Source: Scatophagus argus
Taxonomy: Eukaryota; Chordata; Actinopteri; Scatophagidae
Length of the DNA stretch: 64,000 bases
Direction of reading: 5' to 3'
Assembly: GCF_020382885.2 (NCBI RefSeq)
Contig: NC_058495.1
Location: 19,140,127 to 19,204,126, forward strand
Shown: piece by piece, positions 22,996 through 35,171 of the stretch
How the letters are laid out: every line of letters begins with the position of its first letter
Position numbering within the stretch: the stretch's first letter is position 1
Notes under the pieces: generated by a model
What the model saw: only the letters and a program-made list of their open reading frames with translations
Told to the model about the DNA's origin: nothing
Databases searched by the model: none
Translations under genes and position numbers: made by a program

Positions 22996-25900
22996 GTGCC
23001 TTTCCTCAAGTAAAACTGCAGTCCATTGCTCCGTGCGTGGGGACGGGCGCAGTTATCAGCCACTCACCGTACTGTCCCCATTGACCTGCTCGGCTCCCAG
23101 ACGAATGTGGAGTGCAAAACAGACGGAAATAGAGAAGCGAGCCCGTTAAAACTGAGACGAGCGACGTACCAGGTGCGCCGAGGGACTGAAACGCAGCAGG
23201 CAGTGGCGAGCGCATGTTGCAGCCTTGCCGGTCCGGTCGTCTGACCTGGCAACTTCTGTGAATCTCTCCAGTCCAAGGTGTCCTGAGCGCGCCGTGGGTG
23301 AGGAGGGAGTCCCTACAGCCTAACACACACTAACCTAACCAGGGCTGGGCGCAGACAACATCACGCCTCCTTTGTGCGCAGTGTTACGCACGACAGTGGA
23401 CTGCGTTAGAAAAGGGGTGTGAGGAAATCGAGAGCTGTCTACCAGTTGTGAATCCTCTATGTGCCAAAAATGACAATGTGAAGTGTTTTGTGCGAGGTCA
23501 AAGTTTGTGTGGAGCGTGGTCTATAGACACAAATATCAACACCCAGCAACTGGGTGCAAATGTATTTCATCCTCTGTGAAAAGGTCGATGACACGCCCAG
23601 ACAGTTCACATATCAGTTCTAATCAATAGGCGGTAAGAGGAGGACTGAGAACTGAGCCTCACATGCAGTCTGCAATGTGAAAGTAACAGCACCGACGGAG
23701 CTGTCCGTGGTGCTGAAAAAGCAAACAGTCCGGCAAAACTACAGCTATCTCATAAATTTAATGCATACTTCCATTACCAGCACCATAATCTGCCGTAATC
23801 CTCTGTCTGAAAGTCGGTCTACAGTGCACAGTAAACCCACCAAAACTTTTTAGCAAATTTTCAATGTATTAACCTAATAAAAATGTAGAATTTCCAACCC
23901 TTGTTGTACCCGGCTATGATTTCAATACATGTGCATGAATGAAAAGAAAAGCCACTTGGCAGCTCATACTTTTCAGAGTTGTTTGAACAGGTGAGTCACA
24001 TTCACACTCACCGTGTGCACATTAAGCCAGGGGCTCCGCGCGCGCTCTGCGTCGTTGTGAGGTCGGTGCAGCGGCGGCAACGCTGTTTCCGGCTTTGAAA
24101 CGTCACGGATATTTTTAGATGTGTCTGCGTGCCTGTCAAATCGTTCTGACATTACGTCAAAATAATCTCCCAAGAGCTGATGCCAAATTCTCCCGAGTAA
24201 CCTATAATCTCGGGATTTGATGTCAGGAGGCAACCTATGTCCCGCACAACGTCTGCAGATGTGACCGCTGCAAGTTAACGTGTTTAGGGATCAAAATGCC
24301 AATGGATCCTGTTTGTCTGGCGGGGCGGACAAGGAGGTCGACGTCTAAAACGCTTTTAGGTAGAGAACTGTTGCTTTAAGAAAAGAACAGTGAATAAAAT
24401 GATCGTGCGTCAATAACTGTGTTCTGGATAGTTACCGAATCATTAGTAATACATAGAAAGTCGGCTTGTTTGTTTGTTTTCTACATACTTCTGTTTTTTT
24501 TTATTTTTTCTACATGTACGAAGAGGTGAGGGAGCTTTCGGACTATCCTATCAAGCTCCTAAATAAAAAAACGTAAATGGCGCCATCTTGTGGTGCAAAA
24601 TTCTGCTACAGCTGCTGTATTATTGTGTCTATTCAGACGTTCAGCGAACATGCAAGGAGAGCACATTAGGTTGAAAACAAAAGAGATGTGACAGGTGTTG
24701 TACATGAAAAAGAGAAAACTACTATTTATTTCAAGAGGCCAGAGATATGCTTTCATCACTATTGTACATGTAATTTCATGTGAGCACCATTGGAATTTCA
24801 CAAAATTGCATCACAGTGTCTGAATGATGATTTTGATCAACATGACAGTATTTACAAAGATGATGTAATATTGCAGTTTGTATCTCCCCCCCCAAAAAAT
24901 AATAATAATAATTAAAAAGAAAATAAAAACAAGGATTTAACAACATGTTGGCACATAGTGAGAACACATACAGTGGATAGCACCAGGTTGAGAACTTGCT
25001 GACTGAAGACATACATTGATTTGATATAAAATTGCACAGTACAAGTATACAGCATATCTGTGTTTTATATCAAACTGAAACAGACTGGAAAGTTTTTTTT
25101 TATTGCTGGTACTTCAGGTGTAAACATACAATCTCTGGTCATGTGTAGCAGTTGTCAACACACCAATATATTTTATATTTTATACTGGTGTAGCCTAATA
25201 ATCCTGGAACTACTGTGGTATGAGATACCCAGTTTTCACAACACAAATGCACCTGATTTGAACAGTACTGAACCAGCTCCTTTCATGTTAACATCCTTTT
25301 CAATATAATGTGCGTACAGATCACAGAACACCAGTATAATCGAAATAGCGCTACCTAGTAACATAATTCTGAACACAACTTACCATTCAACTTGACAGCA
25401 CAGATAATCAGCATACAAAAGGACATAGACAAACCTTAACAGACAGGGTCTACTTCTGAGAACTATAGTCCAACTCTTAAAGATTACTCAAAATATATTG
25501 CTAAGATCATCACTATTGTTGTAGCTCAAGTGTTGCATACTGTCCCATTAAAATACTTGAACTACCAAGAGAAGCAAATGAGAACAATATCCATATATAG
25601 TGGCACACCAAGCACTTGTGGCTCTGTTAAAGACAGTACTAGTAACTTTTAAGATATTTGAGACTAACAGGTGCTTCCGTGGCTTAGCTGCAGTATTTTG
25701 TGATATACTTTCAGTTATTAATATGAAACAGTACAAAATGTGCATTGTCAGATACAGCATATACAATTTACATGATGCACCAGGGAGTAAAACCTACCAA
25801 AATGCAATTAGAGGAAAAAAAAAAATACAAAGGGCCCTTTTGAAATTCTTAGAACCAAAGGTTCTTTTCATCGCCATCTTGAACAGGCCTCATGTTATAC

Positions 25901-26128
25901 AAGGTAATTCTTCAAGGAACATAGGCTAATAGGTTCGTCCTCCTCTGTAATCCCCACACTGAGGGATCTGTGTGTTGTTTGTCTCCGCGGCTTGCTTTCA
26001 AGTCTGTTGGAGTGTGACCCAGACTGCCTCCTGAACGGTTGACCTGTGCTCTGAGACACTCTCGGGAGCTGGTGGTGACAAGTGTACCAGTGCATGTTAT
26101 CTGGCGTTGTCAGTTATTTGCTATTCTG
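22996..26128. other. drd5 upstream region and otop1 3' flank
   Basis: No second gene was found. The drd5-proximal part (about 22996-24350) is visibly richer in CpG than the surroundings and probably holds the drd5 promoter and 5' UTR. A CTCF/YY1-like site lies at 24579-24593. From about 24600 to 26128 the DNA is AT-rich and presumably includes the otop1 3' UTR; a minus-strand AATAAA lies near 24724. Confidence 0.5.
24579..24593 (-). promoter_or_regulatory. CTCF-like (or YY1-like) motif
   Basis: On the minus strand the sequence is CCACAAGATGGCGCC. This fits the core CTCF pattern (CCAC.AG.TGGCGC) and also overlaps a YY1-type AAGATGGCG. It lies between the start of drd5 and the end of otop1, where a boundary element would make sense. 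A motif match alone is weak evidence. Confidence 0.4.
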
Positions 26129-29100
26129 TCAGACCCGGCGGAACACCTCGAAGAGGGAGGCAACTGAGTGCATGCGGTAGAAAAGGTTTAAAGGAATGGC
26201 GAAATTGAGAACTGTGGTCCATATGGCGAAGCCAAATGCCTCTTGTTCCAACCCGTTGTCATATTGTGGCCGGCAGCCAAAGGCAGGAAGGATCCACAGC
26301 TGGAAGAAACAAAAAAAAGGAAATAAGTTATACTTGCATTGACATATTATCACCTTGTGAAGTTGTTGGGGTTAACATGTTGGCAAACAGTTGCTTATTT
26401 ATGTTGAGAGTGAACCAAAATAGTTAAGTGGACAGTTAAACCAAAACCATGTGCTGAAAGACTCTAAAATGCTGGAATAGATTTTCAAAAAATAAATAAA
26501 AATACAGGAATGTTAACTTGAAATTTGTATGAGTTAATCTGATTTAGGTTCTAATTTAAAGTAGGCATTCAGTTCATATGTTGAGAATATGTTTGAGATA
26601 TTTGCCATTGTCCAATCAGATCTCATCTACATTCAGTTAGACGGGTACAAATGCCTACCGAGATGTTGCACATCAGCAGGAAGACAGCGATGTTCTTCAG
26701 GATTTGCCTCTTTATCTTTGAGGGTTCTACTACTTTGTTTCCCACAGGCAGTGGCACCTCAGAGGGTTTCCTTGGACATCTGTAAACATGTCCACTTCCT
26801 TCCTGCTCGTTCTCCATGGTGACGCACGTCCTGTCTGGAGTCTCGTAGGCCCTGTTGATGATGCCGTTGTACGGCGGGGCCAAAGAGGATGTCACTGAGA
26901 AGATTTCTGGAGCACCTAGTAACTCGGAGTCCTCCCTCTCTCTATCCTCTTGCTGCCGATACAGGGACTCTATGATGAAGACATTCTGTATGTACTTCTC
27001 CAGCACAATAAGCAGAGAGTAGACGAAGTTGGTCCAGCGGTAAGGAGGACTGCTGCTGGTGCCTAACACCGCCACTATGCTGCACCAGGACATGAGCCAG
27101 GAGCCAATGGACGACCCAAATAGCAGCTCTGTGTCCAGCTGTCTGGACGGGTTCTTAGAGGTGTCCAGTGGCATGTGGTCAGCTCTGTATATGAGCAGAC
27201 CTGAAGCACCGGCAGAGCACATAAACACCAGCATGACAATGCCATATATGTAGAACATGGAGATGGCTGACTGACGTGTTTGGAGGGATTCCTCCACATG
27301 GGTGATGTAGACCACCAGGATCCCGATAGTGCTGGCCAGTGCAAGCAGACCTAGAATGGGACCTAAGGTCAGGCCCTGGGTTTTGGTAGCCAGCCTCTTC
27401 CGGTTTGAAGAAAGCTCAATGGTCCTCCCGATGTTCTTCCACATGACAAAGAGCATGGCAGAGACAAAGATGTGGTACTCAATGTTGAAGGGATAGAGAT
27501 AGTAGAGGCTGCTGGAGAACATGGAGCAAGTGCTGGTGGTGCAGTTACACTGAGGTTCTGAGTGCGCTGTAAGAAGAAATAAAAACAGATGCATATTCAG
27601 GAGAAATATGTCAATTTCTACGCTGCCTACATTAAAACTGTTTGTCAATCTTTTAAAACATTAAGAAAAGCACGTCCATCTATCAGTACACAATATTGTA
27701 CATGTAGGAAATGCAAGAAAGCAAAAACATAAAAATTAGAATAAACCTAAGTATAAAATAGAATAAAAACACAAAACAAAATACTTAACAAACTAACAAT
27801 GATCCACTGAAGGAGTTTATCTTAATGCAAACAGACTCAATACTGAGCGTACTAGTGCTTCGTTGTGTACAGAAAGAGTAATGTACTTAACTTTACAAAA
27901 GGACAGTGTTGACCACACTACATCAGTTTAATAATGTTGTGTCTGGGCCTTATAGCTTTAGGTAATTAACCATCAAATACAGCAACACAACTATGCATGC
28001 TTTGAAAGCCTGGAGGCTATATTATATTATATTATATTATATTATATTATATTATATTATATTATATTATATTATATTATATTATATTATATTATATTAT
28101 ATTATATTATATTATATTATATTATATTATATTATATTATATTATATTATATTATATTATATTATATTATATTAACTACTGAACTCGAGCCCAATCTAAT
28201 CTTAATTGTTTCAAGAGAGCCACTTTCAAATGCACATCGGGTTTGTTCAATGCCATGTTGCTTACAGGGTTATACACAATCTCCTCTGGGACCTGCCTAA
28301 GTACAACAAGCATTAGAGAGAACACTAGAAGCCCACTTGTATATTCACTAAAGCAAGGATTTCCAACCCTTTTAATCTGTGTCAAAGCCGTGTCTACATG
28401 TCAGCGCGTACTGTATATCTACTAGCTGTGACCAGTTTAACCAAAAAGTGATTTATTTTTTAATAAGTGACCTGAAGTAGTCAGACCATGCAGTAATCGA
28501 CAAATAAATGAGCAATGTTTAGATCATGATCTGAAAAAGACAAGTAAGAAACACGCGCTTGTGTAGCACAAAAATTGGATTAATAATCTTATGACCCCCT
28601 CAGATTTCTTTGACTCATTGTAGGGGGTCCCGACCACAGGTTGAGAACCACTCATCTGCAGCCCTAATAATTTGGAGCACCGCAACAATGAAGAAAGAAA
28701 GTATGATTTTTCCCAACTCATGCTAAATTCAAAGAAGGCCCTCCAAGCAGCTTCTTTTGAGATTATTTATGGTATTTCTAGTTTTTCTCTCAGCAACTTC
28801 TTGATTTACTTTGTTCCAGTGGTCTTAGATGAGAATTATTTTAATAGAAGCAGCCCATAAAAAGTTTCAGTCACGTTTTTAATAAATTTATGTGCTATTT
28901 GTTGCAGCCCAAAAAAACTTACAGCTCTTTATCATATTTCTTGATGATCAAGATTCAGTCGCCTTACTAACTTTAGATTTCGCTCATTGCCTGAAAGGCT
29001 GACCATCATAGAGGTTGATGACAATGCAGTTTTTATACTCCTTATCAAGCCCACCATGACACACTGCAGTAATGCTGTTGGCCTCTTGAGATCATCTCAA

Positions 29101-31147
29101 CAAAAAACAGCCGTATGCCCCTCCTTCACCCTCTCCTACCCCTCACCCCCCAAAGGCGACCACTATGGTACTGCACCCTTTAATTAAAAAGGGAACAACA
29201 GTCAGGGTGCAGCCAGCCTCACAGTCAGCCGGATATGAGGAGGAGCAGGTGAAACCCCCAACCCTAGGCTTAGATGTATCAGTTACTGTAATTGCAGCAC
29301 CCTTGGGAGTAAGCAGCCTGGGGACAAAGCCGTCTGAGGTCAAGCTGGGGGTTGCCAAGGAGGGTGGTGGTGGCTGAAGTGTGGGGAAAAGGCTGGGGAG
29401 GGGGCCTCAGCACTAGCAAACATTGTGTGTCTCCTGAAACCTAATAGAGAGACGTTCGACACAAACAAGACCCACTGGGCTGCTGAGCTAACCTCCCTTC
29501 CCCTTCACAAACCCTCCTCTGCTTCATTTTTCTTTCATCCATTGGAGTGAGCTTTCAACTGGACTATTGTACTTCTCTTCTAGGTACAAGTCAGCAATCG
29601 ACCCCTTGGCCCTCACCTATGGTGAGGTTTCCGTATCCCAGGACAGAGAGTCTTCTCTTATGGTTGTTCAGGAAATGCTCGGCCTCTGACATTACACCGT
29701 TGCACCACAGGAGGAGGTTGGTAAAGACTGCATGGATTACACCAAATCTGGGGAGACCAAAAACAAGGTTGATGACAATTGATCTGAAAACAAGCAGCAG
29801 TGTTATGATACAGGTAGTGCTGCCCTGCAGGCTTGTAGATCGCATATGGTGAAAATTCTTTAGTTGCCGGTGAGATATTTCATGACTCTAATATCAAAAC
29901 ACATTTTTAATGATTTGTGGGTGTAACAAAATAGATATGACAACTAACAAAACAAAGTGTGGTTAAATTATAATGTCAAATATTTCACATACCTCTCAAA
30001 TGTTTCAAAACTCTTGATGACATCCTTGATGTGAAACCAGAGAAAATGCACCTGAACAACACAAGACACAAAACCTCAGTAAGCTGGAGAACACATTATC
30101 CACAATATAGCTTATTGAAACATATTTTAAAAACACTGAAACTTACATCAGATTTATTTTAACCCTTTAGCAGAAGGATTTCGCTTGTCATATGCAGTTA
30201 CACTCAAATAACATGGACAATGACAGGATTATATTGTTGCAGCAACTCGTCTGAGCAACAAAGAGCGCATTATTCAAAGACCTACCTGGTTAAGTGGTGC
30301 ACAGGAAAAAAGGCACAGTGTCTAACACTGCTGAAAGATTATCACTTTATTGAAATTGAAGTTGGGTTGTAAACTTACCTGCGCTATGGTGTGAGTTGCA
30401 TGGATGACAGGGTATACCCCGAGCACAGCCGACACACAGGACTGATAGCCAACATAATACCCAATTCGGAAAGCGTCCATAATCAGTGAAAGGAGCGCAA
30501 GGAGAGTCAAACCACCTACCACGAAAACAAGAAATAAAGATCAAGTTATCATTGCCACTGATTAAGTTGCTTTGGAAACATGGCTAAACATTGTACAGGT
30601 TTTCTTTAACATGTCAAACCCGTAATTTTAGTCAAGAAAGCGGTTTTGGATGAACACCTGCCTGAAGAAATAAGCTACGAATCTGTAATCTCCACAAACA
30701 CGCAAATGAATTACATGAATTTGTCAGTCTGAGCATTTACTCCCTTATTTTTGAGCGTAATCTTACAGTCTCACCTCTTATCCAGCATGTGGTGGCGTGG
30801 ACGTCTTTGTCCGTCCGCGTGTTCTTCTGTCTGTCCCGCACCAGGATGTACCACATCATCCAGATCAGCTGGAGGATCATGAGGCAGGTGACAAAGGACA
30901 ACAGGTGTTCTTCCTTGACAGTGGGGCCATGGTGCGCAATGGCCAACATCAACGCCGCCCCGATCAGCAGCACGTTGGTCCCGTACTGACCACTGAGGAT
31001 CTCTGCGTTCTTCCTCGGGTAGTCCCGAGACAAACTGCGTTTTAGTTTGGAGAAAATCTTCTTGTCGTTCTCGGAGCTGGACGAGGAGGAGGAACTGTGA
31101 CAGTACTTGTTCAGACACATAATATCCAGACCGCTGTGCTCCACCAT
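26129..31147 (-). CDS. otop1: Otopetrin-1 proton channel (six coding exons)
   Basis: Otopetrins are twelve-helix, zinc-sensitive proton channels; otop1 is needed for otolith formation in fish and serves sour taste in mammals. Coding exons in transcript order: 30775-31147, 30379-30515, 29993-30051, 29617-29747, 26659-27566 and 26129-26299. All joints have GT/AG sites and matching phase, giving 592 aa (human about 612). The start ATG at 31147 has a strong context (CCCACCATGG) and gives MVEH, as in zebrafish; an in-frame ATG four codons upstream (31159) is less likely. An eight-serine run (18-25) precedes the first helix. Hallmarks: HAVFTNLLLWCNGVMSE in exon 4, YLYPFNIEYHIF in exon 5, and ILPAFGCRPQYDNG and FYRMHSVASLFEVF at the C-terminus. 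Intron 4 carries a pentanucleotide array and a hAT-like relic. The next minus-strand gene, drd5, begins 3.1 kb past the stop. Confidence 0.95.
28018..28174. repeat. (ATATT)n pentanucleotide microsatellite, about 31 copies
   Basis: 157 bp of uninterrupted ATATT/AATAT repeat inside otop1 intron 4. The lack of interruptions suggests recent expansion and high polymorphism. The long open frame it creates (YYIIL repeats) is an artefact. Confidence 0.97.
28354..28653. repeat. Degenerate hAT-like MITE in otop1 intron 4
   Basis: The left end CAAGGATTTCCAACCCTTTT and the right end GGTTGAGAACCACTC approximate inverted copies of the hAT-type terminus CAGTGGTTCTCAACC. The interior GGGGGTCCCGACCACAGG is typical of these vertebrate elements. 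About 300 bp; no clean 8-bp target duplication remains, so it is old. Confidence 0.5.
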
Positions 31148-34100
31148 GGTGGGTGACATGTATAAAAATCTCAGTGCCGAGAGACGAGTCAAGTCAAATC
31201 TGCGCGCTATAAGTGCATCTGAGGGAGGCCAAGTGCGTAACCTGCTGCTACGAGGTGGGAATTCAGCCGAATAGGTACTGTGCCAAACATGCTCATTCAA
31301 TCTTCAAGGTCCGGCTCAGTGGTCACGCATAGTTTCCATGTCCAGCCTCGCTGAGGATGGATTTGATAGATGCCATTGTCATCCTGTAACCCTGAAATTT
31401 AAATATCTGGCGGTGTAACTGAAAATGGGAGATTGCGTTTCAGTCTTTGGTGATCCCAGACCCTCGTCCTCTTGAAACTCCCATATGATTCAGGGAAATC
31501 ACTGGGCTCGCCGAGCCAACCATTCACCGCCTGAAGAAGCAAAAACACTAAGCATGGAATAATCCACAATAACAAAAAAAAAAAAAAGTCCAAATCCACC
31601 TCTTCAGAGCAGCTGCCAGGCAGTCTTTCCAAGTCTGCTGAAATCCTCTCAGGGTGGCTATCGAGTGTTAAGCATGCAGGAATGGATGAGATGAAAAGAA
31701 AGATTACATTTCACAAACCCGCGATTTTTAAAGGCTGGAGTCAAGTGACCTGTCCTGACAGCGTCTCGGATCCAAGTGCCACCTCCTCAAAGCCTGATGT
31801 CCAGCTCGGCGGTTCAGATGTGTTGCTCAAAAACTTTGCCTTCAAAAAGAAGACTCGAATTTCAGTGGCCAAATTCACAGTGGCTTTTTGCGAGCGGGTG
31901 TGAAGAAGGAGAACAGTGGAAGCTCTTATGAATGTGACCGTGTAACCTCTGGTTCAATATGAATATCTTCAGCGGATGCGCGCAATCAGCCTAACAATAG
32001 AAAGACTGCAAACAGACTGAAAGGCGACTGGTGTTTGATGTGAATTTAAGGTGGAGGGGCGGGACTCAGGGTCTGCTAATTACTGATTGATTTTAAAAAC
32101 AAACAAACAAAAAAAAACACAAGATGTCTTGTGTTTTGTTTTATTTGTTGTTTGTTTTGTTGTTGTCGTCTAATTAATAAGTGAAATGGATACATTCAGT
32201 GGCTTCACAATAGCTCCTATTCTGCTTTGAGTCTTGTCAGCGTCATCTTCAGTGTACGCTGAGGAGCATAAATAAAAATAAACTAACTTTCTTTTAACCC
32301 CGCGCTCCGCCTCTCATCGGACGGGTTGAGAGGGACTTTAGTATAGCGTATCGATGCCATCCACAATGGCATCACGTGGACCGGAGAGATGATCAATGAC
32401 CCCCCCCAGCAACACCACTTTAACACCATCCGCTGGGTGGCCTATTGATTTCTTGATCAGTGGGAGTCAGCGCGATAAAAAAGTTAAAATGTGAATGGCG
32501 TCAATTCATTATCAGGCACTTTAATGGACACTTGATTAAATCTGAACATTTTTGATTTAATCTAGAAGCGCTTAAGCTCTTTGTTTTCCTTCCCAGGCAG
32601 CAACCTCACTGAATGTGTAATTCGCTGTAAAAGCTTTTTTTGTTTGTTTGTTTGTTTGTTTTATTTTGGGTTTTTTTTTTTTTTTGTTTTTTTTTTCAAA
32701 TGCTGAAGATGAGCTTGAAGTATTTGGACTTTACTCTCGTCGAGTTGGCTCTGATGAAATTAAAATATCCAAACAAGCTTTCCAATACAGTGAATTTAAA
32801 TCTGGATAAGTTCAGATAAACAAAACAAAAATGCCATATTAGAATGACGTTATACAAACTCATGTGCTGGTGTCAAGTAGTCCTGTGGCGGAAACAAGTT
32901 CACTTTTAGGTTCACTTTATGTTAATATGAGCTTCTGTCATGTCTGCAAAACGAGAGTGGACTGAACATTAGAAACATGACGTTTAGTCAGTGCAACCAA
33001 TGACTACGCCTTGAAAAATAAACTTCACTCAGCATTTCTCTGACAGTGACAAAGAAGGGAGCTTTATGAAATTCACAAGATGCAATGCATTGCAGGGATG
33101 TTGTCTGGAGTCGCATTAGATTTGACAGGTGCATAAACTGGTAATTGAGTCTGTGTGGGACTTGATAATATGAGCAATGCTGTTAGAAAGCGTAAAAGGA
33201 AATAGAGATGTTGGGGCAACGAAAACATAAAATCATTTGGAAGCAAACTGAGTTTTCAGAAAGTGGTTTTACAAAGTGTTGCCATGCAAAGGCAGTGATG
33301 TCCTTACAATCATGTTTGAGAAAGGACTGAGCCTTTGCCAGATGCTCCTTTCATACCAAATCAGGCTGCTATCACCAGTGAGTCACCAGTGAGCCAGTTT
33401 ACCTGTGGAACGCTCCAAACTGGTGTTTTTCTGAGCTTTCCACAACCCACTCGGTCTTTTGTTGCCATTGTCCTTAAGTGTTTGAAACATGCTGTTGGCA
33501 TCAATTTCAGACGTCGCATATGTTGCAGATGGAGCAAAACATTAAGCATATTGTTTTTACCCTGCTTTTAATCGAGTATACTTTATGTGAGCTTTCAAAT
33601 TACCACATTGTGTTTATTTTTAAATTATGTTTCGCACTGCGGCATGTGATTGTCTTTCTTGAGAGCCACTCACAGTAACCGTTCTCTGGTTTGTTTTCAT
33701 GATTTTGGTATGAAATGTTTTGCTTTGTGGCTGCAATCTTGGCCACATCTCCCTTGTAAAAGAGATTTTAATGTCAGTGGGACTTCCTGGTAAAATAAAG
33801 GTTTAAAATGAAACAACTCTTTTATTCTCAGGTTTGTATTTGCAGTCTCAGGTCCAACTTTGTGTCTTTCACTGTTGTAGGTTCAAAATCACGGATTTGT
33901 TCAAGGCTGTGCTTTATCAAGAAATGATAACAACTTTTATTTATTAAAGAAAAAAAAAACACTGAATATGTGTTTACATTTTTCACCACAAACTACTGAA
34001 GAAAATAATAATAGTAAAAAAAAAAACTTTGTTGGTTGCATTAACACAGTTATAAATGGTAGAACTTAAAGCCTGCTTATATGCACTTTTTCTACATTCA

Positions 34101-35128
34101 GCACACATTTTTCACAGAGGACATTGTATTGTGCCACAGATTTAAAAGAAAAAAAATTGTTGGCGTTTTGCATGTGGGTTCACTGTCTCACTGCCACGAC
34201 TTACCGAAGCATTTCAACAAAACCGTGAATGTTACTGAATATCAGCTTTTCCTACGAGCACAAGCAAAAATGTCTACTGTGAAAAAGGACCATTCTCACT
34301 AGTCGTTACACTCATACCATGAAAAAAAAGTACTGTTTGCCAAACACTCAACACAATGCGTCACATTTCTTGACACACAAAAAACAACAAAAAAAAAAGC
34401 ACACACAACAATGAGAAATCCTTAAGTGATTTAACTGAGCATACCAACAGCACAGTGATCTTACAATGCTGATATGCCCCAGCCAAAAAGAAAACATCAA
34501 CACCCAATGAACAGCTGTGTCACTTCAGTAAGGACGTCTGATATTCTAACAAAAAGTCCATCTGCTGCTGGTGTTGTGCCTAAACACGAGGAGGTGAATT
34601 GGAAGGGATGTGGTCAGCGTTCTTACTCAGCCTGCACATCACGATTCCTGCCTTATTTATACTAATTGTATTTTTACAGTATATTAGATATGTAGATTAT
34701 TTTATTTCTAAATCTCATAAAGCTACAATATGCATATACAATAAGCATAGATTATGCTATAAAGAAATCTTAACCTTAAAAAGACAATTGTTACTGCCTT
34801 TGGCTGAGTATCTTACTTTGAAAATGTTGCAAAAGGTTGGCTGCTGTGTTTAGTGCATGTGTTGCTGAATGTTTCAAAAAGGAGAAGATGTGTGTGTGTG
34901 GGCTGATGAAGTAAACCATTAAGGTGTGTGTTTGATTTCGGCGTTGAAGTGCTTTCGGGAGGTGTGTGTTCTGTACTGATACCAGTGGAGTGGTTAACAA
35001 GCAGATGTAAAGCTCACATTCTTCATCTACGAATGATTTGTATTAAATAATTAACTTTTAATGACAACATTTGAACAAAACATGTTCACAATTTAAGGCG
35101 AGTGTCGCTTGTTTCACTAAAAAGACAA
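31148..35128. other. otop1 upstream region and tmem128 3' flank
   Basis: No coding gene was recognised. The first 1 kb presumably includes the otop1 5' UTR and promoter. Also present are a 24-base palindrome around 32115-32140 (AACACAAGA/TCTTGTGTT), long T/GTTT-rich tracts at 32634-32697, and AT-rich DNA with short unrelated frames. Confidence 0.5.
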
Positions 35129-35134
35129 TTTATT
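35129..35134 (-). other. tmem128 poly(A) signal (AATAAA)
   Basis: CAATAAATTG on the minus strand, about 40 bases past the tmem128 stop codon. It implies a very short 3' UTR. Confidence 0.6.
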
Positions 35135-35171
35135 GAAAAGTGACAGCGTATCATCCTCACCTTCGTCACAT

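Noticed and set aside
28018-28174. A long open frame of YYIIL repeats
   Set aside because: It is produced solely by the ATATT microsatellite in an otop1 intron.
32110-32145. AACACAAGA/TCTTGTGTT palindrome as a regulatory hairpin
   Set aside because: It is embedded in A- and T-rich low-complexity sequence where such pairings are expected by chance.
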